Source: HGM04593 sp045636125 (GTDB taxonomy: Bacteria > Bacteroidota > Bacteroidia > Bacteroidales > Bacteroidaceae). Taken from it: a stretch of 64,000 nucleotides of DNA. This document shows positions 51,520 through 59,475 of the stretch, piece after piece (position 1 is the first letter of the stretch; each line of letters begins with the position of its first letter). The stretch covers positions 82,342 through 146,341 of the forward strand of contig JAZTWX010000016.1 in assembly GCA_045636125.1 (NCBI GenBank). Reading direction: 5' to 3'. The notes below the pieces were generated by a model that was given only the letters and a program-made list of their open reading frames with translations, did no database searches and was not told where the DNA came from. The position numbers and the translations under genes are program-made.

Positions 51520-53000
51520 TTCTTCTTGTCAATATTCAGTAGGCCCTTTTTGCTTATGCAGAACATTATGCTGCGGTTGTTGCCGAGCAGTGTCCCGTTG
51601 TCGAAAGCATAGGACGCGGTAAAGTTCCACCCGCCAATCTGCGACGGTTTGTATGTAAATTCCACCATCCCGGCGGTGTTGCCTTTTATTGTGGTAAAGG
51701 GGTTTTTGTATGTTCCCCAGTTGTGGGAGTGGGTCAATAGCAAACGGTAGCCTATACAGCTTGCAGGCTCTCCCTCAACGCCCAAGTGGAACGCTTCCAC
51801 ACGGTTGTTGTAACATATTATAGCCCTGTCGCTATTGTATATGGGCGAGGTGGCAAGTGGTGTGCCTATGGTGAGTCCGTAGTTGAACCACCCGGTATAA
51901 ATCTCGTGGTTGTAGTTGTTGTCGCGGCAGCTTATCTGGTCGGGAATTTCATTTGTGGTGTCGTGGTACACCGGGCCGCTTTGGTTTTTAAGGTTGTAAT
52001 ATTCCACGGCAATGTTTTTTACCCATCGCCCCTCTTTCAGCGTGAGCTCTACGCCCACAAGCTGTTCTGTCCACAGCCCATACTCGAGGAACATTTGTGA
52101 GTGGTCGTCGAACATATGTTCGTAATATGCTCTTGCGCTCCATTTAGTGTCGTCCCAGGTTAGAGCGGCGTGCCAGCTGCCAAGCTGGTTGCCTGCAACG
52201 TTCAATCTGTCGGTGCCGGTATATTTGCTGTCGCCCTTCAGCGGAATTAATGCCGTGAAATAATCTTTCACGCGGCTTGGGTTGTGGATATATTTGCCAG
52301 GCTTGTTATTCGCATTGTATGCGGTGCCTCCGAATTGCGCCACCATTTGAAGCCCGAATTCATATGTGAGCGGGAAGCGCTCCTCTTTGCCAATTTTGAA
52401 GAACACGGCTTTCGAGTGGTAGCGCACGCCCGTTGTGTGGCTTTTGCCTGTTGCAACCCAATCCTTTTGCCACTCACCGTCGGTGAACCATCCATATGCA
52501 AGGTGACCGCGCAAAGTGAACCACCCGCCAGTGTTGAAAAAGTCGTAGTAACGCGGAACCTCGATGCGCACTTGGGGAATAGGGCGGGCGTTGCCGCTCT
52601 CGGTGAGCCCGCCTGTTGAAAGGCGGCAGTTCTTCAGCTCGCCCCAGCGCTCCTTTTGCCCGAGCGAGAGAGTGAACATCTTCCAGTTAATGTCGGCAAA
52701 AGCCTGTTGGAAATATATTGTCGATGTGAGGCCGTCGCCGGCAATAATATCGGCGCCCCAGTCAATACCGAAATTACCAATGTTGAACCCTGTACCTGCA
52801 ATGCCCGCACGGGTGTAGCTAAACTGTGCCTCACAACCGGCGACGCCCTGCCTGTTCGACAAATGCCAGGTGGGTGGGGTGTCGTTGTTGGCTGCCGTGG
52901 TGGCGCTTTCAATGCGATACCCAATCTCTTGCGCGCTTGCCGTTGCAAAGGTTGCTGCCAAAAGTGCGGTAATTATATATTTCAGCTTCGTTGCAGGCAT
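51516..53000 (-). CDS. Capsule assembly Wzi-family outer membrane protein
   Basis: 494 residues with signal peptide ending TASA. The body is an amphipathic beta-barrel of the Wzi/CAP-assembly family, with repeated aromatic-girdle strands (GAGDGLT-type turn, FTLSLGQKERWGELKNCRLS, FTLRGHLAYGWFTDGEW, YYDFFNTGGW). E. coli Wzi is a lectin that attaches capsule to the cell surface. The 494-residue length matches the long Bacteroidetes form. It is preceded by a nucleotidyltransferase-like gene (3 bp) and followed by a lipoprotein (4 nt overlap) and manC. No wza/wzc is nearby. Confidence 0.85.
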   Translation of the reverse strand: MPATKLKYIITALLAATFATASAQEIGYRIESATTAANNDTPPTWHLSNRQGVAGCEAQFSYTRAGIAGTGFNIGNFGIDWGADIIAGDGLTSTIYFQQAFADINWKMFTLSLGQKERWGELKNCRLSTGGLTESGNARPIPQVRIEVPRYYDFFNTGGWFTLRGHLAYGWFTDGEWQKDWVATGKSHTTGVRYHSKAVFFKIGKEERFPLTYEFGLQMVAQFGGTAYNANNKPGKYIHNPSRVKDYFTALIPLKGDSKYTGTDRLNVAGNQLGSWHAALTWDDTKWSARAYYEHMFDDHSQMFLEYGLWTEQLVGVELTLKEGRWVKNIAVEYYNLKNQSGPVYHDTTNEIPDQISCRDNNYNHEIYTGWFNYGLTIGTPLATSPIYNSDRAIICYNNRVEAFHLGVEGEPASCIGYRLLLTHSHNWGTYKNPFTTIKGNTAGMVEFTYKPSQIGGWNFTASYAFDNGTLLGNNRSIMFCISKKGLLNIDKKK

Positions 53001-53003
53001 AAT

Positions 53004-54101
53004 CTATCGGTTATATTTCTTTCTCCAAAAATAGTGCCATATTCTAAAAGGCTGCGCGGCCAATATCTCACTGGGGTAGCTGCGGGCAAAAATCATATTG
53101 TGGGTAGTGCGCGCAAAGGCACGTTGCAGTAGGTTGCCGTTCATCTCGGCCTCGTAACGTTGGCTGTATTTACCGAAATTACCACCCGCAAGTATCTCTT
53201 TCAACAAAAATTCTCCCTCTTTTTCCAGTGGGGTAGTCAGGAAATATTTTTCATCCATTGCAAACACCTTTTTCAGCACGTGCATTACAGCACCCGCAAA
53301 ACGCACCATTTTAAGCTCTTTGAGCTGTTGCAGGGTTGCTGCTTTTTCCTGCTCGGTGAAGCCTTGCTGCAGCACATAATAGTAGTCGAGCAATTGTCGC
53401 AGGCCTATGCCTTCCTCGAACAAGTGACGGTAAATGTGCAGGAGTATAAAAATGCGGTTGAACGAGCTTGTGGGCACGTTTATGCACCCGGTGCAGCCGT
53501 GTAGCACAATGCTGTTTGTGAATTGCGCCTCTTTCTCGCTTGCAAAATATTCAAGCAGTTTGCGGTTGGTGAAATAGTTGTACATCCACGACGGCATAAA
53601 ATGAATTTCTATTTCAATATCGGGGAATACGGGGAAATCGACATGGTGATAGACGGGCTTGCAGCCGGGGATTATCTTTTTAACGTAAGATATAATTTCG
53701 TCTCTCTCTCCATCGAGCCATATATCAATGTCGCCGGGTGTGCGGCGCAAGGGATTGTCGTATATTGTGGCAAGGCCTTGCCCTTTGATTATAGCGTTGC
53801 GGAAGCCCTCGGCGAGGAACTTTTCGGCAACTGCCGTTGCTTGTTTGTTCAGTTTCTCGTTTGCAGCCTCAATGTGCTTGCAGTAGTTGTACCACATAAG
53901 CAACGTGCCTTTGGGCGGGCGTTGCCCGTCGGGCAGTTTCTCAATACCGGTGAAGGTGATTCCCAAAAGAGCCTGCTTTTTCGACAACTCAAGCAACTCC
54001 TCCCACTCCTGTGCGGTGGGTGCGGTGCTCAATCCTTTGCCGGTGCCTATAGCTGTGCGTATAAGCTCGAAAAACAGTTCTATTATGGGTACTTTTTCCA
54101 T
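53004..54101 (-). CDS. Nucleotidyltransferase family protein (NTP_transf_5-like)
   Basis: 365 residues from the ATG at 54101 (MEKVPIIELFFELIRTAIG). The pol-beta-type nucleotidyltransferase core is recognisable: NAIIKGQGLATIYDNP, then RRTPGDIDIWLDGE, where the two Asp would bind metal (near residues 115-135), and IEIEIHFMPSW with a third acidic residue. This matches the 'uncharacterised nucleotidyltransferase' family often found in polysaccharide loci. The C-terminal part is alpha-helical. Substrate unknown. First gene of the wzi-manC operon. Confidence 0.8.
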   Translation of the reverse strand: MEKVPIIELFFELIRTAIGTGKGLSTAPTAQEWEELLELSKKQALLGITFTGIEKLPDGQRPPKGTLLMWYNYCKHIEAANEKLNKQATAVAEKFLAEGFRNAIIKGQGLATIYDNPLRRTPGDIDIWLDGERDEIISYVKKIIPGCKPVYHHVDFPVFPDIEIEIHFMPSWMYNYFTNRKLLEYFASEKEAQFTNSIVLHGCTGCINVPTSSFNRIFILLHIYRHLFEEGIGLRQLLDYYYVLQQGFTEQEKAATLQQLKELKMVRFAGAVMHVLKKVFAMDEKYFLTTPLEKEGEFLLKEILAGGNFGKYSQRYEAEMNGNLLQRAFARTTHNMIFARSYPSEILAAQPFRIWHYFWRKKYNR

Positions 54102-54125
54102 TAACGCGGTTTTCTTGTATAAATG

Positions 54126-54133
54126 CAAAGATA
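54126..54133 (-). promoter_or_regulatory. -7 box of the NTase-wzi-manC operon
   Basis: Minus-strand TATCTTTG, an exact match 24 bp before the ATG. The -33 region has no TTG at 19-20 bp. Confidence 0.45.
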
Positions 54134-54190
54134 TAATTTAATTGTAATATATACCTTGTTTTTTGCTCTTTTTTACAGCAGAGTAGGGCG

Positions 54191-55123
54191 CTATATTCCC
54201 GCCGCAAGAGCATTGTTCACTGCCTGCACGAATTTTTCGGCTGTGCCGGCCTTCAGTATCGCCTTTTTAAGGCGTTTTTCCATTTGCGGTAGTAGATATT
54301 CCCAATAGGGTCTCAGCTTACTAAGTATTTGTGTATTACCTTGTAAGCGACCGGAAAGGGCTGCGTATAATTCGTCATGCATTCTTTGCACAAAGTCGCA
54401 CATTTCACGGCCCGTTAGCTCGCTGCCACGCTCGTGCTCAAGCCCTATGGCAGGGTTTGCGAGCAGCCCGCGGCCAACCATAATTGCGTGCAGTGCGGGG
54501 AAGGCTTTCTCAATCCTTTCAATGTCGGCCAGCGTGCACACATCGCCATTATAAACAACCGGGTGCTTGCACTCTTCGTAAAAGGCAGCAAAGGAGAGTG
54601 TGTCGGCAGGGAATTTGTAAGCCTCGCGGCCCAGTCGGGGGTGCATTGTAACGTGTGAGAGAGGCGTGTCGTTGAGAATGGGAATAATCTCTTTCCATTC
54701 GTCCTTGTTTTCCCATCCGAGGCGCATTTTTACCGAAAAGGTAAGCTCGGGGTGCATTTTCACCTCGTTCATAAGGTCGGTCACCAGCTGCGGGTGAGGC
54801 AGAATTCCGGCGCCGCGTTTCTGCCGTGCCTGCAAGGGAAAAGAGCAACCCATATTAATGTCCACGTTCTTGTAGCCCTCGGCTTTAATCAGTTGTAACA
54901 GAGGCTGCATCTCGGCCGGTGTCGATGCAATGAGCTGCGGAACAAGGTTCTTCACGCTGTTGTTTTTCTTTTCAATGTCGCGAATGTCCTTGTTGCGTAT
55001 TTCGCCGTGCTCATATCGTATGAACGGTGTAAAATATGTATCAATGCCACCAAAAACCTTTTCGTGAATATTTCTCCACACTGCCTCGGTGAATCCTTGC
55101 AATGGTGCAGCCTGTATTTTCAT
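54191..55123 (-). CDS. tRNA-dihydrouridine synthase
   Basis: FMN-dependent TIM-barrel enzyme that reduces uridine in tRNA D-loops. 310 residues from the ATG at 55123 (MKIQAAPLQGFTEAVWRNI). VDINMGCSFPLQARQKRGAGI near residue 100 supplies the catalytic cysteine and substrate lysine region. SVKMRLGWEN and VTMHPRLGREAYKF near 135-175 bind substrate and FMN, and PVVYNGDVCTLADIERI and IMVGRGLLANP complete the FMN phosphate site. The call is to the Dus family; DusA, B or C type cannot be settled by eye. Confidence 0.9.
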   Translation of the reverse strand: MKIQAAPLQGFTEAVWRNIHEKVFGGIDTYFTPFIRYEHGEIRNKDIRDIEKKNNSVKNLVPQLIASTPAEMQPLLQLIKAEGYKNVDINMGCSFPLQARQKRGAGILPHPQLVTDLMNEVKMHPELTFSVKMRLGWENKDEWKEIIPILNDTPLSHVTMHPRLGREAYKFPADTLSFAAFYEECKHPVVYNGDVCTLADIERIEKAFPALHAIMVGRGLLANPAIGLEHERGSELTGREMCDFVQRMHDELYAALSGRLQGNTQILSKLRPYWEYLLPQMEKRLKKAILKAGTAEKFVQAVNNALAAGI

Positions 55124-55318
55124 TTTTCTGTCTGTTTCAACGTTAAAATTGCGATTATGCAAATATAACCTTAATATTTCAATTTTTAACTCCAAAAATG
55201 CAATAGTGGGAATATCTCCAAATTATATTAAACATAATATTTATTATCATCGAATAGTGGAGGGAGTGCGGGAGAGTGGTTTTTTGCTCAAATTGTGGGA
55301 ATATATGGAATTTTTTAA

Positions 55319-55326
55319 TACATTTG
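55319..55326 (+). promoter_or_regulatory. -7 box of the aminotransferase gene
   Basis: TACATTTG, an exact match 29 bp before the ATG. A TTG at 55293-55295 is 23 bp upstream, slightly far. Confidence 0.45.
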
Positions 55327-55355
55327 CGCGCTAAAAATTATTAGAATAAAATTAT

Positions 55356-56561
55356 ATGCCCAATTTATCGGAAAGAGCTATACTTATGCCTTCGTCGCCA
55401 ATCAGAAAGTTGGCGCCTTTTGCCAATGATGCAAAAGCCCGCGGCATTAAAGTATATCATCTTAATATCGGTCAGCCCGACTTGGATTCTCCTCAAGTGG
55501 CCATCGATGCAATAAAGAAAATCGATCGCAAGATTCTCGAATACAGCCCCAGTGACGGCTTTTTGTCTCTGCGCGAAAAACTTGTCGGATATTACGACCA
55601 ATATCAGATTAAGCTTAAAGCCGACGATATTATTGTTACATCAGGTGGCTCCGAGGCTGTACTCTTCGCATTTATGACCTGCTTGAACCCCGGTGACGAA
55701 ATTATTGTTCCCGAGCCCGCTTATGCCAACTATATGGCCTTTGCAATTTCGGCCGGCGCGGTTATACGCCCCATACGCTCAACCATTGAAGAGTCTTTCG
55801 CCTTGCCTCCTATGGAGCGTTTCGAGGAACTTATAAACGAGCGCACACGCGGTATTCTCATTTGTAACCCCAACAACCCCACGGGCTACCTTTACACACG
55901 CAGCGAGATGAACCGCATACGCGACCTTGTTAAAAAGCACAACCTGTTCCTTTTCTCCGACGAGGTTTACCGCGAATTCATCTACACCGGCTCGCCCTAT
56001 ATTTCGGCTTGCCACTTGGAGGGAATTGAAGAAAATGTCGTGTTAATCGACTCTGTGTCAAAGCGTTATTCTGAGTGTGGCTTGCGCATCGGTGCCCTTA
56101 TCACAAAGAACAAGGCTGTGCGTCAGGCAGTTATGAAATTCTGTCAGGCACGTTTGAGCCCTCCGCTTTTGGGACAGATTGCAGCCGAAGCATCGCTCGA
56201 CGCTCCACGTTCTTATGCTATAAACACCTACGAAAAATACATAGAGCGCCGCAACTGCCTCATCGACGAGCTCAATAAATTGCCGGGCGTCTACTCCCCC
56301 ATCCCCATGGGCGCATTCTACACCGTGGCACGCCTGCCCATCGACGACAGCGACAAGTTCTGCGAGTGGTGTCTCACCGATTTTTCATACGAGGGCGAGA
56401 CAATTATGATGGCTCCCGCATCGGGCTTCTACTCCGACGAGGGATATGGCAAGAACGAGGTGCGTATAGCCTACGCTATTGACAAGGCCGACCTTAAACG
56501 TGCCATTTTCATTCTTGGCAAGGCGCTTGAGCAATACCCCGGCCGTGTAGATGTAAAATAA
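55356..56561 (+). CDS. PLP-dependent aminotransferase, class I/II
   Basis: 401 residues, fold I. Typical segments are VYHLNIGQPDLDSPQVAIDA near residue 35, the SGGSEAVLFAFMTCL cofactor loop, ICNPNNPTGYLYTRSEM near residue 170, SDEVYREFIY, and the PLP lysine in IDSVSKRYSECGLRIGALI near residue 235. It belongs to the aspartate/aromatic aminotransferase subgroup common in Bacteroidetes; the amino acid specificity is not evident. It appears monocistronic, with its own -7 box and a strong terminator. Confidence 0.92.
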   Translation: MPNLSERAILMPSSPIRKLAPFANDAKARGIKVYHLNIGQPDLDSPQVAIDAIKKIDRKILEYSPSDGFLSLREKLVGYYDQYQIKLKADDIIVTSGGSEAVLFAFMTCLNPGDEIIVPEPAYANYMAFAISAGAVIRPIRSTIEESFALPPMERFEELINERTRGILICNPNNPTGYLYTRSEMNRIRDLVKKHNLFLFSDEVYREFIYTGSPYISACHLEGIEENVVLIDSVSKRYSECGLRIGALITKNKAVRQAVMKFCQARLSPPLLGQIAAEASLDAPRSYAINTYEKYIERRNCLIDELNKLPGVYSPIPMGAFYTVARLPIDDSDKFCEWCLTDFSYEGETIMMAPASGFYSDEGYGKNEVRIAYAIDKADLKRAIFILGKALEQYPGRVDVK

Positions 56562-56581
56562 TCGAACTTATTGCAATAAAG

Positions 56582-56613
56582 CGACAAAGGCTGCCTGCGG
56601 GCAGCCTTTGTCG
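56582..56613. terminator. Bidirectional terminator after the aminotransferase
   Basis: Perfect 14 bp stem CGACAAAGGCTGCC / GGCAGCCTTTGTCG with the loop TGCG. T-tracts are weak on both sides. Confidence 0.65.
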
Positions 56614-56637
56614 TATATACTCTTTAGGTTGTAGAAT

Positions 56638-57258
56638 TTACTCTCCCTCCCCTATCTTCAAATGCTTTATGCGTGAAATTATAGCCCCGCGCTTGCGCTG
56701 AAAATGGTCGGCAATTTCGTCGAAAGAGAGCTGTTCGGCAACAAAATTGCGCAGTGCGGTGTCCTCGGCCTCTTCCCACTGTTTGTAGGCGTTGGGGTAT
56801 TCGGCCTTTGTAGCCTCTTGCGAGTACACGGGCTCGTCTTTCAGGCGCTTGTATGCTTTAAGGTAACGTTTCAAGCGTTTTACATCTTTGTCCGACAGGT
56901 AAGGCAAGCGGCGTATGTCCATATTGTCGCTCAAGTCGTTCAGCTTCACGGCTGTGGCAAGCGGGTTCTTCTTTACACGCGCAATGAACTTTTCGTAAGT
57001 CTCGTCGGGCAAGTGTGTTATGTGGCGCAAAGCATTTATTATGTGCGCGGGAAATCCCTCGGCGGCAAGAGCTTCAAATGTCCACTCGCTGTCCTCAATT
57101 ACGTCGTGCAGCACACCCACAATCTTTTCGTCGGTGGTGCTTCCGGCTGCCATCACACGCAGCGGGTGGTCAATGTAAGGTGCTCCGGCCTTGTCGAGCT
57201 GTCCGCTGTGGGCTGCGGTTGCAATATCTATCGCTTTTTGCAAAAGTTCTTCGTTCAT
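56638..57258 (-). CDS. HD-domain hydrolase (SpoT/MESH1-like) with C-terminal HTH-like segment
   Basis: 206 residues from the ATG at 57258 (MNEELLQKAIDIATAAHSGQ). The RelA/SpoT-like HD fold has HSGQLDKAGAPYIDHPLRVM, then IVGVLHDVIEDSEWTFEALA with the HD pair, and AVKLNDLSDNMDIRRLPYL with a third metal/ligand Asp. This resembles small ppGpp hydrolases. The last 45 residues (LRNFVAEQLSFDEIADHFQR, GAIISRIKHL) look like the short helical repeat that ends several bacterial helicases, an unusual addition. Last gene of an operon with YqaE, NifX-like and an unknown protein. A nucleotide substrate is inferred from the family. Confidence 0.85.
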   Translation of the reverse strand: MNEELLQKAIDIATAAHSGQLDKAGAPYIDHPLRVMAAGSTTDEKIVGVLHDVIEDSEWTFEALAAEGFPAHIINALRHITHLPDETYEKFIARVKKNPLATAVKLNDLSDNMDIRRLPYLSDKDVKRLKRYLKAYKRLKDEPVYSQEATKAEYPNAYKQWEEAEDTALRNFVAEQLSFDEIADHFQRKRGAIISRIKHLKIGEGE

Positions 57259-57268
57259 ATTTCCTTTT

Positions 57269-57838
57269 TTATCCAACGGGAATGTTCACCTTTTCATATT
57301 TGTAGCCCAAGCGCAGCAACTCAAGCCCGGCACCTATGCGGAAAATGCAGTTTATTGCCTTTGTGTATGCGTAGAAGGCTGTGGGGCTCTGCGGCTCAAT
57401 ATTCTCGCGGCGAATGAGCGTGAGAGCCTGTTGCGCTAGCCTGCGCATTGTACCCTCAATGGCCTGCGCCTCCTGTGAGTCGAGCGCAATGCCCAAATAG
57501 TTCTCCACAATGTTCTCGTCCATATCGTCGAAGCCTTGCGCGCCATAAAAATCCTTGTAAGGGCGCTCCTTCAACTGCTCCCAGGCGGTGTCCCAGTCGT
57601 GGGCAACGGCCATCCCCAAATATCCCGCCCAAGCGAGCGAAACTGTGGGGTACGACGCAATTTGTGGTACAGCGTCGGCCATATATTCGGGCAGCAGCAC
57701 GTTCCAGCGCTCCTCAACGTCGCCGGCTTGTGGAAGGGCCTCACCCGGTGCAATATATTGCGTGCAGAGTTTCAGGAGCTCGGTGTAGAGCTTCTCTTCG
57801 AACGACTGCAAATATTCGTTTAATACGTTGTTACTCAT
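57269..57838 (-). CDS. Conserved hypothetical protein
   Basis: 189 residues from the ATG at 57838 (MSNNVLNEYLQSFEEKLYTE); an ATG 24 nt upstream would overlap the preceding gene. No signal peptide. It is mostly alpha-helical and acidic, with conserved-looking PTVSLAWAGYLGMAVAHDWD and AINCIFRIGAGLELLRLGYK segments. It resembles unnamed Bacteroidales proteins; no function is known to me. It lies between the NifX-like gene (14 bp) and the HD hydrolase (10 bp), so it belongs to the four-gene operon. Confidence 0.75.
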   Translation of the reverse strand: MSNNVLNEYLQSFEEKLYTELLKLCTQYIAPGEALPQAGDVEERWNVLLPEYMADAVPQIASYPTVSLAWAGYLGMAVAHDWDTAWEQLKERPYKDFYGAQGFDDMDENIVENYLGIALDSQEAQAIEGTMRRLAQQALTLIRRENIEPQSPTAFYAYTKAINCIFRIGAGLELLRLGYKYEKVNIPVG

Positions 57839-57852
57839 TTTAGTTGTCTCTT

Positions 57853-58200
57853 TTAGTGACATTCGTGGTGGTTGCAGCTCTCGCCCGAGTCGCTTATTTC
57901 ACCTGCAAGGTATCTTTGCACAAGCTCGTCGATGTTACCGCTCTGCCCGCGCACCACCTTAATGTCGTTTGTCTCCAAAACGTTGCGTGCACCCTCGCCC
58001 ATATTGCCGGCGAGCATCACGCTCACACCCTTCTGTCGAAGCACGTAAACAATGCCCGACTTGCAGCCGCAACCTTGCGGCGAGGGGAGAATCTCCTTCA
58101 TCTTCACCACTCCGTCGTTAACGGTGAAAATTGTATAATGGTCACAGTGGCCAAAGTGGTTGTCGACCATATTGTCGCGTGTGGGAACTGCTATTTTCAT
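57853..58200 (-). CDS. NifX/NifB-type dinitrogenase cofactor-like protein
   Basis: 115 residues from the ATG at 58200 (MKIAVPTRDNMVDNHFGHCD). The RNase H-like fold of the dinitrogenase iron-molybdenum cofactor family (PF02579) is clear: HFGHCDHYTIF at the start, GVSVMLAGNMGEGARNVLE near residue 65 and IKVVRGQSGNIDELVQRYL. The C-terminus SCNHHECH and the internal GCGCKSG add six Cys/His ligands, pointing to binding of an iron-sulfur cluster or metal. In non-nitrogen fixers such proteins are thought to carry metal clusters; the partner is unknown. Overlaps YqaE by 4 nt (ATGA). Confidence 0.88.
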   Translation of the reverse strand: MKIAVPTRDNMVDNHFGHCDHYTIFTVNDGVVKMKEILPSPQGCGCKSGIVYVLRQKGVSVMLAGNMGEGARNVLETNDIKVVRGQSGNIDELVQRYLAGEISDSGESCNHHECH

Positions 58201-58352
58201 ACTCTGTTGTTCAAAATTATCAATGCTGCAATAACACCCGGAACCCAGCCGCATGCGGTTAGCAGAAAAACTATAAGCACCGAACCGCAACCCTTGTCTA
58301 TAACTGCAAGAGGCGGGAAGAAAATTGCAAGAATTACTCTTATAAGTGACAT
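58197..58352 (-). CDS. YqaE/Pmp3-family small membrane protein
   Basis: Short gene of 51 codons read directly from the minus strand, from the ATG at 58350-58352 to a TGA at 58197-58199. It starts MSLIRVILAIFFPPLAVIDK and ends WVPGVIAALIILNNRV. The two hydrophobic helices separated by a polar turn (DKGCGS), the FFPPLAV motif and the WxPGxIHA-like WVPGVIAALI are the signature of the YqaE/Pmp3 stress-response proteolipid family. The TGA overlaps the ATG of the NifX-like gene (ATGA), so it heads the four-gene operon. A near-consensus -7 box (TAACTTTA, 58380-58387) lies about 28 bp upstream. Confidence 0.9.
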   Translation of the reverse strand: MSLIRVILAIFFPPLAVIDKGCGSVLIVFLLTACGWVPGVIAALIILNNRV

Positions 58353-58379
58353 TTTGTGCCGTATTTTCAAATTACTCCG

Positions 58380-58387
58380 TAAAGTTA
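58380..58387 (-). promoter_or_regulatory. Possible -7 box of the YqaE operon
   Basis: Minus-strand TAACTTTA, one base from TAnnTTTG, 28 bp before the YqaE ATG. Confidence 0.35.
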
Positions 58388-58412
58388 GGAATTATATTGC
58401 AAACTGCAAAAT

Positions 58413-59327
58413 TTACCCCTGCTTGCGTGCCGCACGGCTGTAATTGACAAGTATTACACCCGCAAAAACTGTAATTGCCGCAATCACCTTTTGGGGGCCC
58501 AATGTATCCATCCCTATGCATATGCTTATGGTTGTTGCCACAATGGGCTGCATATAAGAGTACATACTCACAAGCGTGGGACGCAACAGCTTTTGCCCTA
58601 TGGGGATTAGAAAATATGTTACAAATGTAGAGAATACAACGGCAAACGCAACCTCGGCAACAAAGCGCGGTGGCAGGTTTGTGCAGTCGAGCGCAAGAAG
58701 CTCGCCACCCGAAAACGGCAGCGACATAAGTGACGAGAAAAGGAATATCCATTTCATAAAAGTAACGGCCGAATATCGCATAATGAGAGGCTTGAATACT
58801 CCCAAATAGACCGAAAAACAGAAACCGTTCAGGAACATAAGAAACACGCCTATAGGCTTCGTCTCGGCCGCTCCACCGCCCGATGAAACACTGTTTGCAA
58901 TAAGAAATACGACGCCGGCAAAGCTCAGCAATACTCCACCCGCCTTTTTCAGCGTTATGGGTTCCTTAATGGCTATAGCCGCAACGAACATTGTGTATAT
59001 GGGCGACAGTGCAGTCATTATGGAACAGTCCATAGGCGTGATGCTGCTTATACCCATAAGAAAGGTTATTTGTGTTAAGAAAAATCCCAACAACGATGCA
59101 GCGAAAATGCGCAAATAATCGGCCGGCGCAACCTTCTCGCGCGGCAGCATAAGCGACACGAGCCAAAAGAGCGCGCCTGCTCCCATTGAACGCAACGAAA
59201 AGAGCGCAAGCGGCGATATAATGGCAGGTGCCATAATATCCTTTGTTACAATTATGTTGAGCCCGAAAATTACGTATGCCGTAAAACAGGCGAGGTGTCC
59301 CTTTATGTCGTCAAAAGAAAATCCCAT
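58413..59327 (-). CDS. EamA/DMT family transporter
   Basis: 304 residues with ten predicted helices in two EamA repeats; FLMGISSITPMDCSIMTALS and FVTYFLIPIGQKLLRPTLVS are the end-of-repeat signatures. It resembles the drug/metabolite exporters such as RhaT/YdcZ-like proteins; the substrate is not known. Second member of this family in the window (see 31520-32419). It appears single, with an exact -7 box (59353-59360) 26 bp upstream of the ATG. Confidence 0.88.
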   Translation of the reverse strand: MGFSFDDIKGHLACFTAYVIFGLNIIVTKDIMAPAIISPLALFSLRSMGAGALFWLVSLMLPREKVAPADYLRIFAASLLGFFLTQITFLMGISSITPMDCSIMTALSPIYTMFVAAIAIKEPITLKKAGGVLLSFAGVVFLIANSVSSGGGAAETKPIGVFLMFLNGFCFSVYLGVFKPLIMRYSAVTFMKWIFLFSSLMSLPFSGGELLALDCTNLPPRFVAEVAFAVVFSTFVTYFLIPIGQKLLRPTLVSMYSYMQPIVATTISICIGMDTLGPQKVIAAITVFAGVILVNYSRAARKQG

Positions 59328-59352
59328 TTCCTTATTAATTCGCTTTTAGATG

Positions 59353-59360
59353 CAAAGATA
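59353..59360 (-). promoter_or_regulatory. -7 box of the EamA gene
   Basis: Minus-strand TATCTTTG, an exact match. No -33 TTG at 19-20 bp. Confidence 0.45.
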
Positions 59361-59448
59361 GTGCAAAGAAACGGTATTAAATCACCTGCAGGGCATAATT
59401 AAGGTGCAATTTATGCAAAATAACATCAACGGTAAAAGGTTAATTTGT

Positions 59449-59456
59449 TATCTTCG
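59449..59456 (+). promoter_or_regulatory. -7 box of the porin gene
   Basis: TATCTTCG, 19 bp before the chosen porin ATG (59476). It supports that start over the in-frame ATG at 59404. Confidence 0.45.
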
Positions 59457-59475
59457 CGTGTTAAATATTGTATAT

